In this document: positions 10,155 through 18,960 of the stretch, in pieces
Numbering within the stretch: position 1 is the first letter of the stretch
How the letters are laid out: each line of letters begins with the position of its first letter
From: Peribacillus asahii
GTDB lineage: Bacteria; Bacillota; Bacilli; Bacillales; DSM-1321
Assembly (NCBI RefSeq): GCF_004006295.1
Contig: NZ_CP026095.1
Location: forward strand, 1,474,001-1,538,000
Direction of reading: 5' to 3'
Length of the DNA stretch: 64,000 nucleotides
Translations under genes and position numbers: made by a program
Notes under the pieces: generated by a model
What the model saw: the letters and a program-made list of their open reading frames with translations, nothing else
Databases searched by the model: none
Told to the model about the DNA's origin: nothing

Positions 10155-11066
10155 ATGATAGAGGCAATTGTACAACAATTAAGAGATTTACAGGTTGGTA
10201 AAGTTCTTGTGAATGAACCGCTTGCAAATCATACAACGATGAAAATGGGAGGACCTGCGGATTTATTTATTGAACCTTCTTCGATTGAAAATTTGGAAAA
10301 AACGATGAAGATTATTAGAGAGAATAATGTGCCTTGGCGTGCAATCGGAAGAGGATCTAATTTGCTTGTAAGTGATGCTGGCATCGAAGGAGCCCTTATT
10401 AAATTGGGCAAAGGATTAGATCATTTGGAGATAAATGAGTCGGAAATCCGAGTTGGAGCAGGCTATTCGCTTGTTAGTCTTTCTGTGCAAATTAGTAAAA
10501 AAGGGTTAGCGGGTCTGGAGTTTGCCAGTGGCATTCCAGGGTCAGTTGGAGGCTCTGTGTATATGAATGCAGGGGCCCATGGTTCCGATATGAGCGAGAT
10601 ATTAGAGAAGGCTTATGTTTTATTTGCTGATGGAACGCTTGCGTGGCTCTCTAAAGAAGAGATGGAATTCTCTTATCGAACATCTATTTTACAAAAAAAA
10701 CGCCCGGGAATTGTGTTAGAGGCTATCTTTCAGTTAACACCTGGTAATCGGGAAGAAATTGTAGCTAAAATGCAGAGCAATAAAAACTATCGGAAAGAGA
10801 CACAGCCGTACAATCTTCCTTGTGCAGGCAGCATTTTTAGGAATCCGCTTCCTCATTATGCAGGGCAGCTTGTACAAGAGGCTGGTTTAAAAGGGTATTC
10901 CATTGGTGGTGCACAAATTTCACCGATGCATGGTAATTTCATTGTAAATACGGGAAATGGAAAGGCTGCAGATGTGTTAGCTTTAATTCAATATGTAAAA
11001 GACACCGTGTTTAAACAATATGGAATTATGATGGAGACAGAAGTTGAAATAATTGGTCGAAAATAA
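10155..11066 (+). CDS. murB: UDP-N-acetylenolpyruvoylglucosamine reductase
   Basis: A 303-residue FAD- and NADPH-dependent enzyme that reduces UDP-GlcNAc-enolpyruvate to UDP-MurNAc in the cytoplasm. The FAD-binding PCMH-type domain shows [15 protein letters not shown] near 75 and [17 protein letters not shown] near 125. The C-terminal substrate domain shows GSIFRNP near 222 and a Glu-containing end, as in type II MurB. The ATG at 10155 follows GAGGAGG at 10139-10145 and gives exactly the B. subtilis length. An upstream in-frame TTG at 10137 precedes that site and was rejected. It follows the murG-less gap. Confidence 0.95.
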   Translation: MIEAIVQQLRDLQVGKVLVNEPLANHTTMKMGGPADLFIEPSSIENLEKTMKIIRENNVPWRAIGRGSNLLVSDAGIEGALIKLGKGLDHLEINESEIRVGAGYSLVSLSVQISKKGLAGLEFASGIPGSVGGSVYMNAGAHGSDMSEILEKAYVLFADGTLAWLSKEEMEFSYRTSILQKKRPGIVLEAIFQLTPGNREEIVAKMQSNKNYRKETQPYNLPCAGSIFRNPLPHYAGQLVQEAGLKGYSIGGAQISPMHGNFIVNTGNGKAADVLALIQYVKDTVFKQYGIMMETEVEIIGRK

Positions 11067-11100
11067 TGGAACAATCTATAAACATACTTATGTACTGTGA

Positions 11101-11106
11101 TATAAT
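11101..11106 (+). promoter_or_regulatory. Extended -10 promoter element before divIB
   Basis: TATAAT at 11101-11106 is preceded by TGA, giving the TGN-TATAAT extended -10 form. The -35 region is poor. It lies about 140 bases upstream of divIB, so a long leader would be implied. Confidence 0.45.
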
Positions 11107-11245
11107 AAATTGCGGAAAATGAAGAATCGTCGAGTTTGAATAACTATTCTTGTAAATAAATGATGGTGTAGAGCTTAATTAAATTGAATAAGACGAAGTC
11201 GCTTTTCTGGTGTTTGATTTTACTTTTTAGGAAGAGGTGAAAGGG

Positions 11246-12025
11246 GTGGAGAAAGGGAAAGTCATTTCAATTGAGGATCGCATTCCAAAACTGAAAAAGA
11301 TAAGAAAGAGAAAAACAAATCGTCGTTTAATATTCTTGCTCTCTCTTTTTTTTATTCTGGTTGGTTGCGTATTATACTTTCTATCACCATTAAGCCATGT
11401 AAAATCGGTTGAAGTAGAGGGAAATCGATATTTGTCTAAGGCGCAGATTGCAAAGCTGAGTAATATAAACAAAAATCAAAGTATATGGAAGGTCGACACA
11501 GCACAAATTGCGGCTAATATAAAGGAAAATCCTGAAATTAAGAGTGCTGAGGTCGTTCCTGTGTTTCCTAATTCGATTAAAATTACAGTATCAGAACATA
11601 ATAAAATGGCTTATTTGCTTAAAGGAAAGCATTTTTATCCTATTCTTGAAAATGGAGAGATATTAGATGGTTTAGAGTCAGGAGAAATCCCTGTATTTGC
11701 TCCTGTGTTAATTGATTTCAAAGAAGGAAAAGCTTTGAATCGCTTGTTGGAGGAATTGGTAAAATTACCAGAAGAAATCCAGAATTTGGTTTCAGAAATT
11801 CATTATAAACCAACAAAAATGGATCCGTATCATATTATAATGTATATGAATGACGGGTTTGAAGTAAGCGCGACAAGCGAAACTCTCTCTGAAAAAATGG
11901 TGCACTATCCCTCAATTGCAAATCAGTTAGATCCTAAAGTAAAAGGGATTATTGATTTAGAGGTAGGTTCATTTTTCAAAGCCTATCAGCCTCCTGAACA
12001 AAAGGAAGGGAAAGAGGAAGACTAA
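11246..12025 (+). CDS. divIB: Division protein DivIB (FtsQ family)
   Basis: A 259-residue bitopic division protein. A basic cytoplasmic tail (RIPKLKKIRKRKTNRR near 12-27) is followed by one membrane helix at about 28-50. A POTRA domain begins at VKSVEVEGNRYLSKAQI, and a beta region plus a short acidic tail complete it. In B. subtilis DivIB stabilises FtsL and DivIC at the septum and is also needed for sporulation septation. The start is GTG 11246, six bases after AGGAAGAGGTG. A GTG at 11237 inside that site is the alternative. It is followed by 619 non-coding bases rather than the usual ylxW/ylxX/sbp genes. Confidence 0.93.
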   Translation: MEKGKVISIEDRIPKLKKIRKRKTNRRLIFLLSLFFILVGCVLYFLSPLSHVKSVEVEGNRYLSKAQIAKLSNINKNQSIWKVDTAQIAANIKENPEIKSAEVVPVFPNSIKITVSEHNKMAYLLKGKHFYPILENGEILDGLESGEIPVFAPVLIDFKEGKALNRLLEELVKLPEEIQNLVSEIHYKPTKMDPYHIIMYMNDGFEVSATSETLSEKMVHYPSIANQLDPKVKGIIDLEVGSFFKAYQPPEQKEGKEED

Positions 12026-12644
12026 GGAATAGAAGGATATCTTTCTAATATCAATGCAATCTAGGAAATTTCTAAATTATATATTAAAAAAGTAATAAGA
12101 GATTCCGAAATAAGATATAGCGATTATTATCGTTTGATCTTATATTGTATAATTTGTGTTGAAATTTCCTTTAAATGGTACCTATTAGAAGGAAATGAGG
12201 TAGGAAGATTCGTTCATACGGTGTCACATTCTGTTTATATATCAGAATATATACAGGTTTATTATAATCGTGTGTCAACCGTATGTTTATCTTTTCTAGA
12301 CGTGAATCTTAGTGTAGACTTGTATTGAGTATAGGCTGTGTTTGACAAAAAAACTTTTTGAAATTTTACGTTCATGTTCGGATGAGTTGGATAAAATGGT
12401 TGACTTCTTATAAAAAAACGAAAAAATCGTTCGTTTTTAAAAGGGAAACAGCTATAAATGACGAATAGATTAAGGAAATATCTATTATTGCTAGAAAATG
12501 GATATCCTTTTGCCGGGGCAGAAAGTAAGGTTGTCAAATAAGTTAAGAACGAAAATACTTTGCTTATAATTAATTGCTCTTACTATATAAACGTTAACGT
12601 TGTAATTCCAAAAAAATATATAATACTGAAGGAGGTGCCATGGA
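12026..12644. other. Long non-coding region before ftsA
   Basis: These 619 bases contain no convincing gene. Short frames here (for example 12134-12328 on plus and 12262-12537 on minus) lack ribosome sites and recognisable sequence. It very AT-rich, with several A runs. It holds the candidate sigma-H promoter described separately. A weak vegetative-like pair is TTGCTT 12560-12565 and TATATA 18 bases further on. B. subtilis has ylxW, ylxX and sbp at this place. Confidence 0.65.
12440..12466 (+). promoter_or_regulatory. Candidate sigma-H promoter for ftsAZ
   Basis: AAAGGGAAA (12440-12448), 11 bases, then GACGAAT (12460-12466). The sigma-H consensus is RNAGGAWWW, 11-12 bases, RNNGAAT, so this differs at one position only. 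In B. subtilis, ftsAZ has a sigma-H promoter that raises FtsZ at sporulation onset. Start of transcription would be near 12473, about 170 bases before ftsA. Confidence 0.65.
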
Positions 12645-13934
12645 ATGAACAGCAATGAATTTTACGTTAGTCTCGACATCGGTACATCCAGTGTAAAAGT
12701 AATCATTGGGGAAATGGTTAATGATACATTAAACATTATTGGTGTGGGAAATGTCAAATCAATGGGACTTAAAAAGGGATCCATAGTCGATATAGATGAA
12801 ACCGTTCAATCTATTCAAAAAGCTGTTGAACAAGCGGAAAGAATGATTGGAATGGAGATACGAAAAGTAGTTGTCGGCATTAGCGGTAACCATGTGGATC
12901 TTCAGCCTTGTCATGGGGTTGTAGCTGTTTCAAGCGAGAACAAAGAAATTACAGAACATGATGTGCTGCGTGTTAAAGAGGCAGCTGAGCTGATTACAAT
13001 ACCATCGGATCGTGAAATTATTGATACTGTGCCGATTCATTACAAAGTGGATGAATTAGACGAGATTAATGACCCAAGAGGTATGATTGGGGTTCGGCTT
13101 GAAATGCGTGGTATTTTAATTACAGGTCTACGCACGCTTTTACATAATTCGTTAAGATGTGTAGAGAAAGCAGGATTAGAAATTATAGATATCGCCCTTC
13201 AACCATTGGCAGCAGGCTCACTTGTGTTATCGAGGGATGAAAAGGATCTTGGCGTAGCCTTGGTAGATATTGGCGGGGGTTCTACGACATTAGCCATCTT
13301 TGAACAGGGTTACTTGAAATATACATTGGTCATCCCAATTGGTGGAGAAACGATTACGAAGGATCTTTCCATTGTGCTTCGAACGACGACAGAAGATGCA
13401 GAGAAGATTAAACTTAAGCATGGACATGCCTTTTATGATGATGCTTCTGAAGAGGAAGTATTTCAAATTCCGATTATTGGCAGCGACCAACAACAGCCTT
13501 GTAATCAATTAATGTTGGCAGATATAATTGAGGCAAGGATGACTGAAATATTTGAGTTGATCCAAGATGAATTAAATAGACTTGGATTCTCAGATGTACC
13601 AGGAGGGTTTGTACTAACTGGCGGTGGTGTGAAGATGCCTGGCGTGCTAGATTTAGCACAATACATTTTCCAAAATCGAGTCAGAACGGCTGAGCCGAAT
13701 TATATTGGAGTTCGTGAACCACAATATACGACAGCTGTTGGTTTGATTAAACATGCATGTAAAAAAGAGAGAATGCAGAAAAACACTGCTACAAAGACAC
13801 CTGATGTTGCTATGCCGACTCAAGAACAAAACGAGCCGCGTAAACCAAGGCAGACACAACAGCCGCAAGAGGCCCCTGCTAAAAAACAAGGTGAATCTAA
13901 ATTCAAAAAAATTCTAGGATACTTTTTTGAATAA
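12645..13934 (+). CDS. ftsA: Cell division protein FtsA
   Basis: A 429-residue actin-fold ATPase that tethers FtsZ filaments to the membrane. Seen in order: phosphate-1 loop [14 protein letters not shown] near 9; SHS2-type insertion domain at about 85-160; phosphate-2 loop [14 protein letters not shown] near 206; adenosine loop [11 protein letters not shown] near 326. A low-complexity Pro/Gln linker covers about 380-412, and the C-terminal amphipathic helix [11 protein letters not shown] is the membrane anchor. ATG 12645 follows AAGGAGGTG. It is 41 bases upstream of ftsZ and forms the ftsAZ pair. Confidence 0.98.
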   Translation: MNSNEFYVSLDIGTSSVKVIIGEMVNDTLNIIGVGNVKSMGLKKGSIVDIDETVQSIQKAVEQAERMIGMEIRKVVVGISGNHVDLQPCHGVVAVSSENKEITEHDVLRVKEAAELITIPSDREIIDTVPIHYKVDELDEINDPRGMIGVRLEMRGILITGLRTLLHNSLRCVEKAGLEIIDIALQPLAAGSLVLSRDEKDLGVALVDIGGGSTTLAIFEQGYLKYTLVIPIGGETITKDLSIVLRTTTEDAEKIKLKHGHAFYDDASEEEVFQIPIIGSDQQQPCNQLMLADIIEARMTEIFELIQDELNRLGFSDVPGGFVLTGGGVKMPGVLDLAQYIFQNRVRTAEPNYIGVREPQYTTAVGLIKHACKKERMQKNTATKTPDVAMPTQEQNEPRKPRQTQQPQEAPAKKQGESKFKKILGYFFE

Positions 13935-13975
13935 AACAAAGAAAAAGGGAATTTCGTCAAAATAGGAGGCTTGTC

Positions 13976-15145
13976 ATGTTAGAGTTTGATTCTAATTTAG
14001 AACAATTAGCAATGATAAAAGTTATAGGTGTTGGCGGCGGCGGAAACAATGCTGTGAACCGTATGATTGAGCATGGAGTGCAAGGTGTAGAATTTATTGC
14101 TGTGAACACCGATGCTCAAGCTCTTAATCTATCTAAAGCAGAAGTAAAGATGCAAATCGGCGGTAAACTAACACGTGGATTAGGTGCCGGTGCGAATCCA
14201 GAGGTTGGGAAGAAAGCGGCCGAAGAAAGTAAAGAACAAATCGAAGAAGCTCTTCGTGGTGCAGATATGGTGTTTGTTACTGCTGGTATGGGCGGCGGAA
14301 CAGGGACTGGTGCAGCTCCAGTTATTGCGCAAATTGCAAGAGATTTAGGAGCTCTAACGGTTGGAGTGGTTACTCGTCCATTTACATTCGAAGGACGCAA
14401 GCGTGCGACACAGGCCCAAGGCGGCATTTCAGCGATGAAGGAATCGGTAGACACGTTAATTGTTATTCCAAACGATCGTCTTTTGGAAATTGTTGATAAA
14501 AGTACACCGATGCTTGAAGCATTCCGTGAAGCGGATAATGTTCTTCGTCAAGGGGTACAAGGTATTTCAGATTTGATTGCTACACCAGGTTTGATTAACC
14601 TCGATTTTGCCGATGTGAAGACGATTATGTCAAACAAAGGCTCTGCTCTTATGGGAATTGGAATTGCCTCTGGAGAAAATCGTGCAACAGAAGCTGCGAA
14701 AAAAGCAATCTCCAGTCCATTGCTTGAAAAATCCATTGATGGTGCACAAGGTGTGCTTATGAATATTACAGGTGGTACGAATTTAAGTTTATTTGAAGTT
14801 CAGGAAGCAGCTGATATTGTAGCGACTGCATCTGATCAAGAGGTAAACATGATTTTTGGTTCGGTCATTAATGAGAATTTAAAAGATGAAATCGTTGTAA
14901 CGGTTATTGCAACAGGCTTCAATGAGGTAGAGCAACCATTACGTCAGCCTACACGTCCTTCATTTGGACAACAGCAACCGAGAACACAACCACAACCACA
15001 ATCTCAACAGCCATCACAGCCGACTATGAAGCGTGAAGTGAAAAGAGAAGAAACACATGAGCCACCGGTTCGCAGTGTAAATACTCAAGCGGAAGAAACA
15101 TTAGATATTCCAACATTCCTTCGCAACCGTAATAAACGTCGTTAA
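13976..15145 (+). CDS. ftsZ: Cell division GTPase FtsZ
   Basis: A 389-residue tubulin homologue that polymerises into the Z ring. The N-terminal GTPase domain has [14 protein letters not shown] near 18 and the tubulin signature [10 protein letters not shown] near 105. The catalytic T7 loop NLDFADVKT lies near 207. After residue 317 comes a disordered Gln/Pro-rich linker of about 50 residues, with clustered charged residues. It ends in the conserved FtsA/SepF/EzrA-binding peptide [14 protein letters not shown]. Start ATG 13976 follows ATAGGAGG. Partners FtsA, SepF and DivIVA are encoded nearby. Confidence 0.99.
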   Translation: MLEFDSNLEQLAMIKVIGVGGGGNNAVNRMIEHGVQGVEFIAVNTDAQALNLSKAEVKMQIGGKLTRGLGAGANPEVGKKAAEESKEQIEEALRGADMVFVTAGMGGGTGTGAAPVIAQIARDLGALTVGVVTRPFTFEGRKRATQAQGGISAMKESVDTLIVIPNDRLLEIVDKSTPMLEAFREADNVLRQGVQGISDLIATPGLINLDFADVKTIMSNKGSALMGIGIASGENRATEAAKKAISSPLLEKSIDGAQGVLMNITGGTNLSLFEVQEAADIVATASDQEVNMIFGSVINENLKDEIVVTVIATGFNEVEQPLRQPTRPSFGQQQPRTQPQPQSQQPSQPTMKREVKREETHEPPVRSVNTQAEETLDIPTFLRNRNKRR

Positions 15146-15161
15146 GGAATAATAATGATTG

Positions 15162-15210
15162 AAAAAGATTCAAAGGTTACGATTTTATGTAGCCTTTGAA
15201 TCTTTTTTTG
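15162..15210 (+). terminator. Rho-independent terminator after ftsZ
   Basis: A long inverted repeat with arms around AAAGATTCAAAGG and CCTTTGAATCTTT ends in a run of seven T residues. It separates ftsAZ from the sporulation genes. Confidence 0.9.
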
Positions 15211-15317
15211 TTTATCTACAAGTATTGTCGATTTTTCTCTAGTCCCTCATGCTTTAGTTTTAGACTTTTTTTGGGGCTATGCTTCTATTTGAAAAAAAGA
15301 ATCAATACTTATAGTGT

Positions 15318-15342
15318 TTTTTCAACAAAAAGGTTGAAAAAC
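15318..15342 (+). promoter_or_regulatory. Candidate Spo0A binding boxes (site 1) of the spoIIG promoter
   Basis: Two adjacent sequences resemble the 0A box TGTCGAA in opposite orientations: TTTTTCAACAAAAA and GGTTGAAAA, each one or two mismatches off. They centre near -85 relative to the start inferred from the downstream promoter. That is the position of Spo0A site 1 in B. subtilis spoIIG. A third box-like TTGTCGA occurs at about 15228. Confidence 0.55.
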
Positions 15343-15364
15343 TTTTACAATTTCAGCACAAAAA

Positions 15365-15398
15365 GTGACACACTTTCGCAAAGCAGGTACGTTATACT
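15365..15398 (+). promoter_or_regulatory. Spo0A-dependent spoIIG-type promoter with 22-bp spacer
   Basis: GTGACA (15365-15370) and TATACT (15393-15398) are both close to sigma-A consensus but are separated by 22 rather than 17 bases. That unusual spacing is the known hallmark of the B. subtilis spoIIG promoter, where Spo0A~P lets sigma-A polymerase engage the displaced -35. A leader of nearly 190 bases would follow before spoIIGA. Confidence 0.72.
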
Positions 15399-15591
15399 CT
15401 TTTCAAGAACGATAGACCATCAACAAGGGTGATCTACATGATTATGAAAAATGAAGTGGAAGAATAAAGGCGGCGTGAACGTAAGCATGCACCACTAAAA
15501 GCCCTAGGATACATCAAATGTTCCCCTAACTTGAAGGTGATGTAAAAAGATGCGGAGTTCCGCCCCTTTTCCTTCGAAAGGAGTGGACGGC

Positions 15592-16518
15592 TTGACAGTA
15601 TACGTAGATATCATTTGGCTATTAAATTGGCTTTTTGACTGTCTTCTTTTGTATTGGACTGCGATTATCTTAAAGCGAAGAGTGCCGTTATGGCGGCTAG
15701 TAGCAGGTGGTTTAGTCGGTTCCTTCATTATCGCGTTGGCATTCACTTCATATTCTGCTTTGACTGATAACATCTATATGAAATTATTATTTTCCGTCTT
15801 TATGGTGTTGACTGTATTTGGCTTTATTCGTTTAAAACTTTTTTTGAAGACACTTATGACACTGTATTTTGTGACCTTTTTATCAGGAGGAATTTTACTT
15901 GGGCTCCATTATTTCTTCTCGTTTCAAGTGGCAGAAATGTCTACTAGTACACAAATGGGTATGAATCGCTTCGGTGATCCGATGAGCTGGCTGTTTGTAG
16001 CGCTTGGTTTTCCACTTGCGTGGCAGTTTTCGAAACGAATGCTTGATGGAATGGAAATGACGAAACTCAACTATGACCAGATAGTGACGGTAACGGTTGA
16101 GGTAGCAGACTTTAAAGCTGAATTTCAAGGTCTCATTGATAGCGGGAATCAGCTGTATGATCCGATTAGTCGCTCCCCGGTCATGATTGCGTCAATTGTT
16201 GGACAGGAGTCACATATCCCGGCTGATATGTTGGAGCTTTTTGAAAATCCTGATACTATGCTGCAAGAAGGTGAAATGACGAACTACACCTGGGCTGAAC
16301 GAATTCGCGTGATTCCTTATAAAGTAGTTGGACAGAGTCATCAATTATTGACCGCTATTAAACCAGATTCTTTGCGCATTCAGTATGATGAAAAAGTATA
16401 CGAAGTAGAACGTGGCCTTGTGTCGTTCACTTTGCAGCAGCTTTCGGCAGAGAATACGTATCAATGTATTGTGCATCCGAAAATGTTGACAGGCATTCCT
16501 GTTCCGAATGCTTCATAG
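15592..16518 (+). CDS. spoIIGA: Pro-sigma-E processing aspartic peptidase
   Basis: A 308-residue membrane protease that converts pro-sigma-E to active sigma-E in the mother cell after SpoIIR signalling from the forespore. Five hydrophobic segments fill residues 5-150. The C-terminal half has the aspartic-protease motif LIDSGNQL with Asp183, the same position as the catalytic Asp of the B. subtilis enzyme. I chose TTG 15592, eight bases after AAAGGAG, because it gives family length and the MxVYxDIIWLLN start. An in-frame ATG at 15550 also has an upstream purine stretch and remains possible. It is followed by sigE. Confidence 0.95.
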   Translation: MTVYVDIIWLLNWLFDCLLLYWTAIILKRRVPLWRLVAGGLVGSFIIALAFTSYSALTDNIYMKLLFSVFMVLTVFGFIRLKLFLKTLMTLYFVTFLSGGILLGLHYFFSFQVAEMSTSTQMGMNRFGDPMSWLFVALGFPLAWQFSKRMLDGMEMTKLNYDQIVTVTVEVADFKAEFQGLIDSGNQLYDPISRSPVMIASIVGQESHIPADMLELFENPDTMLQEGEMTNYTWAERIRVIPYKVVGQSHQLLTAIKPDSLRIQYDEKVYEVERGLVSFTLQQLSAENTYQCIVHPKMLTGIPVPNAS

Positions 16519-16660
16519 GGCGGTAGTCTATGAGTCTCATTTTTATTACAAAAGATCGTTAATGGATGTGTCATGTAACAAAGTTGTTCATCCATCCACA
16601 TATGGAATACACCATACTCGCGTTCAATAACAAAGTCTAAGTGTAGAAGGGAGAATTATT

Positions 16661-17380
16661 TTGAGGAAATTTATTCTTCGTATAACGTACTTGTGGTACA
16701 AATTATTATTTAAATTAGGGCTCAAAACAGATGAGGTTTTTTATATAGGCGGAAGTGAAGCGCTGCCACCGCCCCTATCAAAAGAAGAAGAAGAAATCTT
16801 GATTAATAAGTTACCAAAGGGAGATGAGGCGGCTCGTTCCATCTTAATTGAACGTAACTTAAGACTTGTGGTCTATATTGCTCGTAAATTTGAGAACACA
16901 GGCATTAATATTGAGGATCTTATCAGCATCGGAACGATTGGGTTAATTAAGGCGGTTAATACGTTTAACCCAGAGAAGAAAATTAAATTAGCCACCTATG
17001 CATCGAGATGTATTGAAAATGAAATTCTCATGTATTTACGAAGAAACAATAAAATTCGTTCGGAAGTATCGTTTGATGAACCATTAAATATTGATTGGGA
17101 TGGGAATGAGCTTCTGCTGTCAGATGTATTAGGTACAGAGGAAGATATTATTACGAAAGATTTAGAAGCGAATGTTGATCGAAATTTATTAACGAAAGCA
17201 TTAACCCAACTATCGGACCGTGAAAAGCAAATTATGGAGCTGCGCTTTGGACTAGCAGGTGAAGAGGAGAAGACTCAAAAGGATGTAGCAGATATGCTTG
17301 GTATTTCTCAATCTTATATCTCCCGTTTGGAAAAACGAATTATTAAGCGGCTTCGAAAAGAGTTTAATAAAATGGTGTAA
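16661..17380 (+). CDS. sigE: RNA polymerase sigma-E (pro-form), mother-cell sporulation sigma factor
   Basis: A 239-residue sigma-70 family factor made as an inactive precursor. The N-terminal extension (about 27 residues, hydrophobic and basic, ending before GGSEALPPP) is the SpoIIGA-cleaved pro-sequence. Region 2 ([16 protein letters not shown], then IGLIKAV) and region 4 helix-turn-helix ([22 protein letters not shown]) are clear. The start is TTG 16661 behind GAAGGGAG. It is the expected neighbour of spoIIGA, 142 bases downstream, presumably co-transcribed from the Spo0A-type promoter. Confidence 0.98.
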   Translation: MRKFILRITYLWYKLLFKLGLKTDEVFYIGGSEALPPPLSKEEEEILINKLPKGDEAARSILIERNLRLVVYIARKFENTGINIEDLISIGTIGLIKAVNTFNPEKKIKLATYASRCIENEILMYLRRNNKIRSEVSFDEPLNIDWDGNELLLSDVLGTEEDIITKDLEANVDRNLLTKALTQLSDREKQIMELRFGLAGEEEKTQKDVADMLGISQSYISRLEKRIIKRLRKEFNKMV

Positions 17381-17459
17381 AAATTTTTTCTAATGCTGAT
17401 AAATAGTGATGTAATCAATATTCTTTAGCTAAACTGACATGTTTCGACGACAAACAAGT

Positions 17460-17489
17460 GCATATTTTTCCCTCCCGCGGAGATACTGA
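17460..17489 (+). promoter_or_regulatory. Sigma-F-type forespore promoter for sigG
   Basis: GCATA at 17460-17464 and GGAGATACTGA at 17479-17489 are separated by 14 bases. These match the sigma-F consensus GYATA and GGNNANANT exactly. Known biology: sigG is first transcribed by sigma-F in the forespore. The element lies 36 bases ahead of the sigG start. Confidence 0.75.
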
Positions 17490-17524
17490 TGTTTGTACAG
17501 CGCTCCTGTGAGGAGGGAATAAAT

Positions 17525-18304
17525 TTGTCTCGTAATAAGGTTGAAATCTGCGGTGTTGATACATCGAAATTACCGGTTTTAAAGAATGATGAAATGAGAG
17601 TACTCTTTAAAGAAATGCAGGATGGCGATATTTCAGCAAGAGAGAAACTGGTAAATGGGAATCTTAGGCTCGTTTTGAGCGTCATTCAACGCTTTAATAA
17701 TCGCGGGGAATATGTAGATGATCTATTTCAGGTAGGCTGTATAGGGTTAATGAAGTCCATTGATAACTTTGACCTCGGTCAAAATGTAAAATTTTCAACG
17801 TACGCTGTACCCATGATTATTGGTGAAATTAGACGTTACTTGCGTGATAATAATCCAATTCGTGTGTCTCGTTCGTTAAGGGATATCGCCTACAAAGCTT
17901 TGCAAGTAAAAGAAAAGCTCATAAGCCAAACGCTTCGTGAGCCAACAGCAGAAGAAATCGCAAAAGTGTTGGAGGTACCCCATGAGGAAATTGTCTTTGC
18001 TCTAGATGCGATCCAAGATCCTGTTTCTTTGTTTGAACCGATTTATAATGACGGCGGGGATCCAATTTATGTACTCGACCAGTTAAGTGACGAGAAAAAC
18101 AAAGATAGTACGTGGATTGATGAAATTGCTGTGAACGAAGGCATGCGCCGCTTAAATGAACGCGAAAAAATGATTTTACGTAAACGATTCTTCCAGGGAA
18201 AAACGCAAATGGAGGTAGCTGAGGAAATCGGCATTTCACAGGCGCAAGTTTCTCGGTTAGAAAAAGCGGCCATTAAACAAATGAATAAAAATATCCAACA
18301 TTAA
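17525..18304 (+). CDS. sigG: RNA polymerase sigma-G, late forespore sigma factor
   Basis: A 259-residue sigma-70 family factor for late forespore genes. It begins MSRNKVEICGVDTSKLPVL, diagnostic for SigG. Regions 2 (RLVLSVIQRFNNRGEYVDDL, then VGCIGLMKSIDNFD), 3 and 4 (KTQMEVAEEIGISQAQVSR) are complete. The start is TTG 17525, just after GAGGAGGG. The longer frame from ATG 17489 would start inside the promoter -10 region, so I rejected it. A sigma-F promoter lies upstream and a terminator downstream, so it can be expressed independently of sigE. Confidence 0.98.
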   Translation: MSRNKVEICGVDTSKLPVLKNDEMRVLFKEMQDGDISAREKLVNGNLRLVLSVIQRFNNRGEYVDDLFQVGCIGLMKSIDNFDLGQNVKFSTYAVPMIIGEIRRYLRDNNPIRVSRSLRDIAYKALQVKEKLISQTLREPTAEEIAKVLEVPHEEIVFALDAIQDPVSLFEPIYNDGGDPIYVLDQLSDEKNKDSTWIDEIAVNEGMRRLNEREKMILRKRFFQGKTQMEVAEEIGISQAQVSRLEKAAIKQMNKNIQH

Positions 18305-18311
18305 GCGCGTT

Positions 18312-18385
18312 ACAAGCTTGCCAAACTGGGTAAAGAAGCCCTTCTTTACCCTTTGCTCAGCAAGCTATGTAGCGGGCTTTTTATT
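18312..18385 (+). terminator. Compound terminator after sigG
   Basis: A 10-bp hairpin GGGTAAAGAA / TTCTTTACCC is nested inside an outer AGCTTGC / GCAAGCT repeat, followed by GCGGGCTTTTTATTTT. It closes the sigma block. Confidence 0.8.
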
Positions 18386-18438
18386 TTGGTTCATTTATAT
18401 ATATGGGACCAGAGCGAATAGGAGTAAAAAATCACCAA

Positions 18439-18503
18439 CCCTCACTTTATCTCACACTCAATGGGCAGTAAGACCCTACTGATGGAAGTTTCACTTTATA
18501 TGA
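18439..18503 (+). repeat. Dispersed intergenic repeat, copy 1
   Basis: About 65 bases closely resemble the reverse complement of 26621-26684. The best-conserved core is 22 identical bases at 18478-18499, beginning ACTGATGGAAG and ending CACTTTAT. The left half matches at roughly two of three positions. Both copies have short potential hairpins (GGG...CCC here). No frame crosses it. It looks like a small REP-like element. Its mobility, if any, is unknown. Confidence 0.7.
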
Positions 18504-18632
18504 CATGATTGAGTTGAATGAACCATATTATTGAACATATTCTTCTTTTTCATCGATTATGTTTCATGGGAGCCTTTGTCTTATCATATATATAAATCAA
18601 CAGGTACATCAATGAAATGGAGCTGATGTTCG

Positions 18633-18902
18633 TTGACAAGAATTTCTGATTTTCAGATTAAAGATATTGTTAATATAGCAGACGGAAAAAAGCTAGGAAA
18701 TATGACTGATTTAGAAATTAATACAACTACTGGTAAAATTGAAGCGATTGTTGTTTCTAACAGTAGCAGATGGATGGGAGTATTTGGGCGGGATCAGGAA
18801 ATCGTCATTCCATGGCATAAAATTAAAAAAATTGGAACGGATGTTATTCTCGTTGAGCACCAGTTATTGTTTCAAACAGAAATACCCGATGATCAGTATT
18901 AA
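18633..18902 (+). CDS. ylmC: YlmC/YmxH-family PRC-barrel protein
   Basis: An 89-residue protein made of one PRC-barrel fold (FQIKDIVNIADGKKLGNMTDLEIN, then IVIPWHKIKKIGTDVILVE), matching the Bacillus YlmC/YmxH family. Members are linked to sporulation in genome annotation, but their biochemical role is not settled. The start is TTG 18633 with GGAG about ten bases upstream, weaker spacing than its neighbours. It stands between the sigG terminator and ylmD, where it is also found in B. subtilis. Confidence 0.88.
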   Translation: MTRISDFQIKDIVNIADGKKLGNMTDLEINTTTGKIEAIVVSNSSRWMGVFGRDQEIVIPWHKIKKIGTDVILVEHQLLFQTEIPDDQY

Positions 18903-18928
18903 CATGAGCGATTGCGTGATAAATGTGG

Positions 18929-18934
18929 TACACT
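18929..18934 (+). promoter_or_regulatory. Possible extended -10 promoter before ylmD
   Basis: TACACT preceded by TGG fits an extended -10. No good -35 is visible. It lies 27 bases upstream of the ylmD start, so it could begin the ylmD-ylmH transcript. Confidence 0.4.
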
Positions 18935-18960
18935 AAATAAAAAATAATGAGGAATAATAT

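Noticed and set aside
12134..12328. 64-codon plus-strand frame in the divIB-ftsA gap
   Set aside because: No ribosome site, low-complexity hydrophobic and Tyr/Ser-rich composition, no recognisable family.
15196..15432. 78-codon frame after ftsZ
   Set aside because: It starts within the ftsZ terminator and covers the spoIIG promoter region; not protein-like.
18439..18503. CRISPR or tandem repeat
   Set aside because: Only one unit at each locus, no regularly spaced direct repeats, no cas genes.
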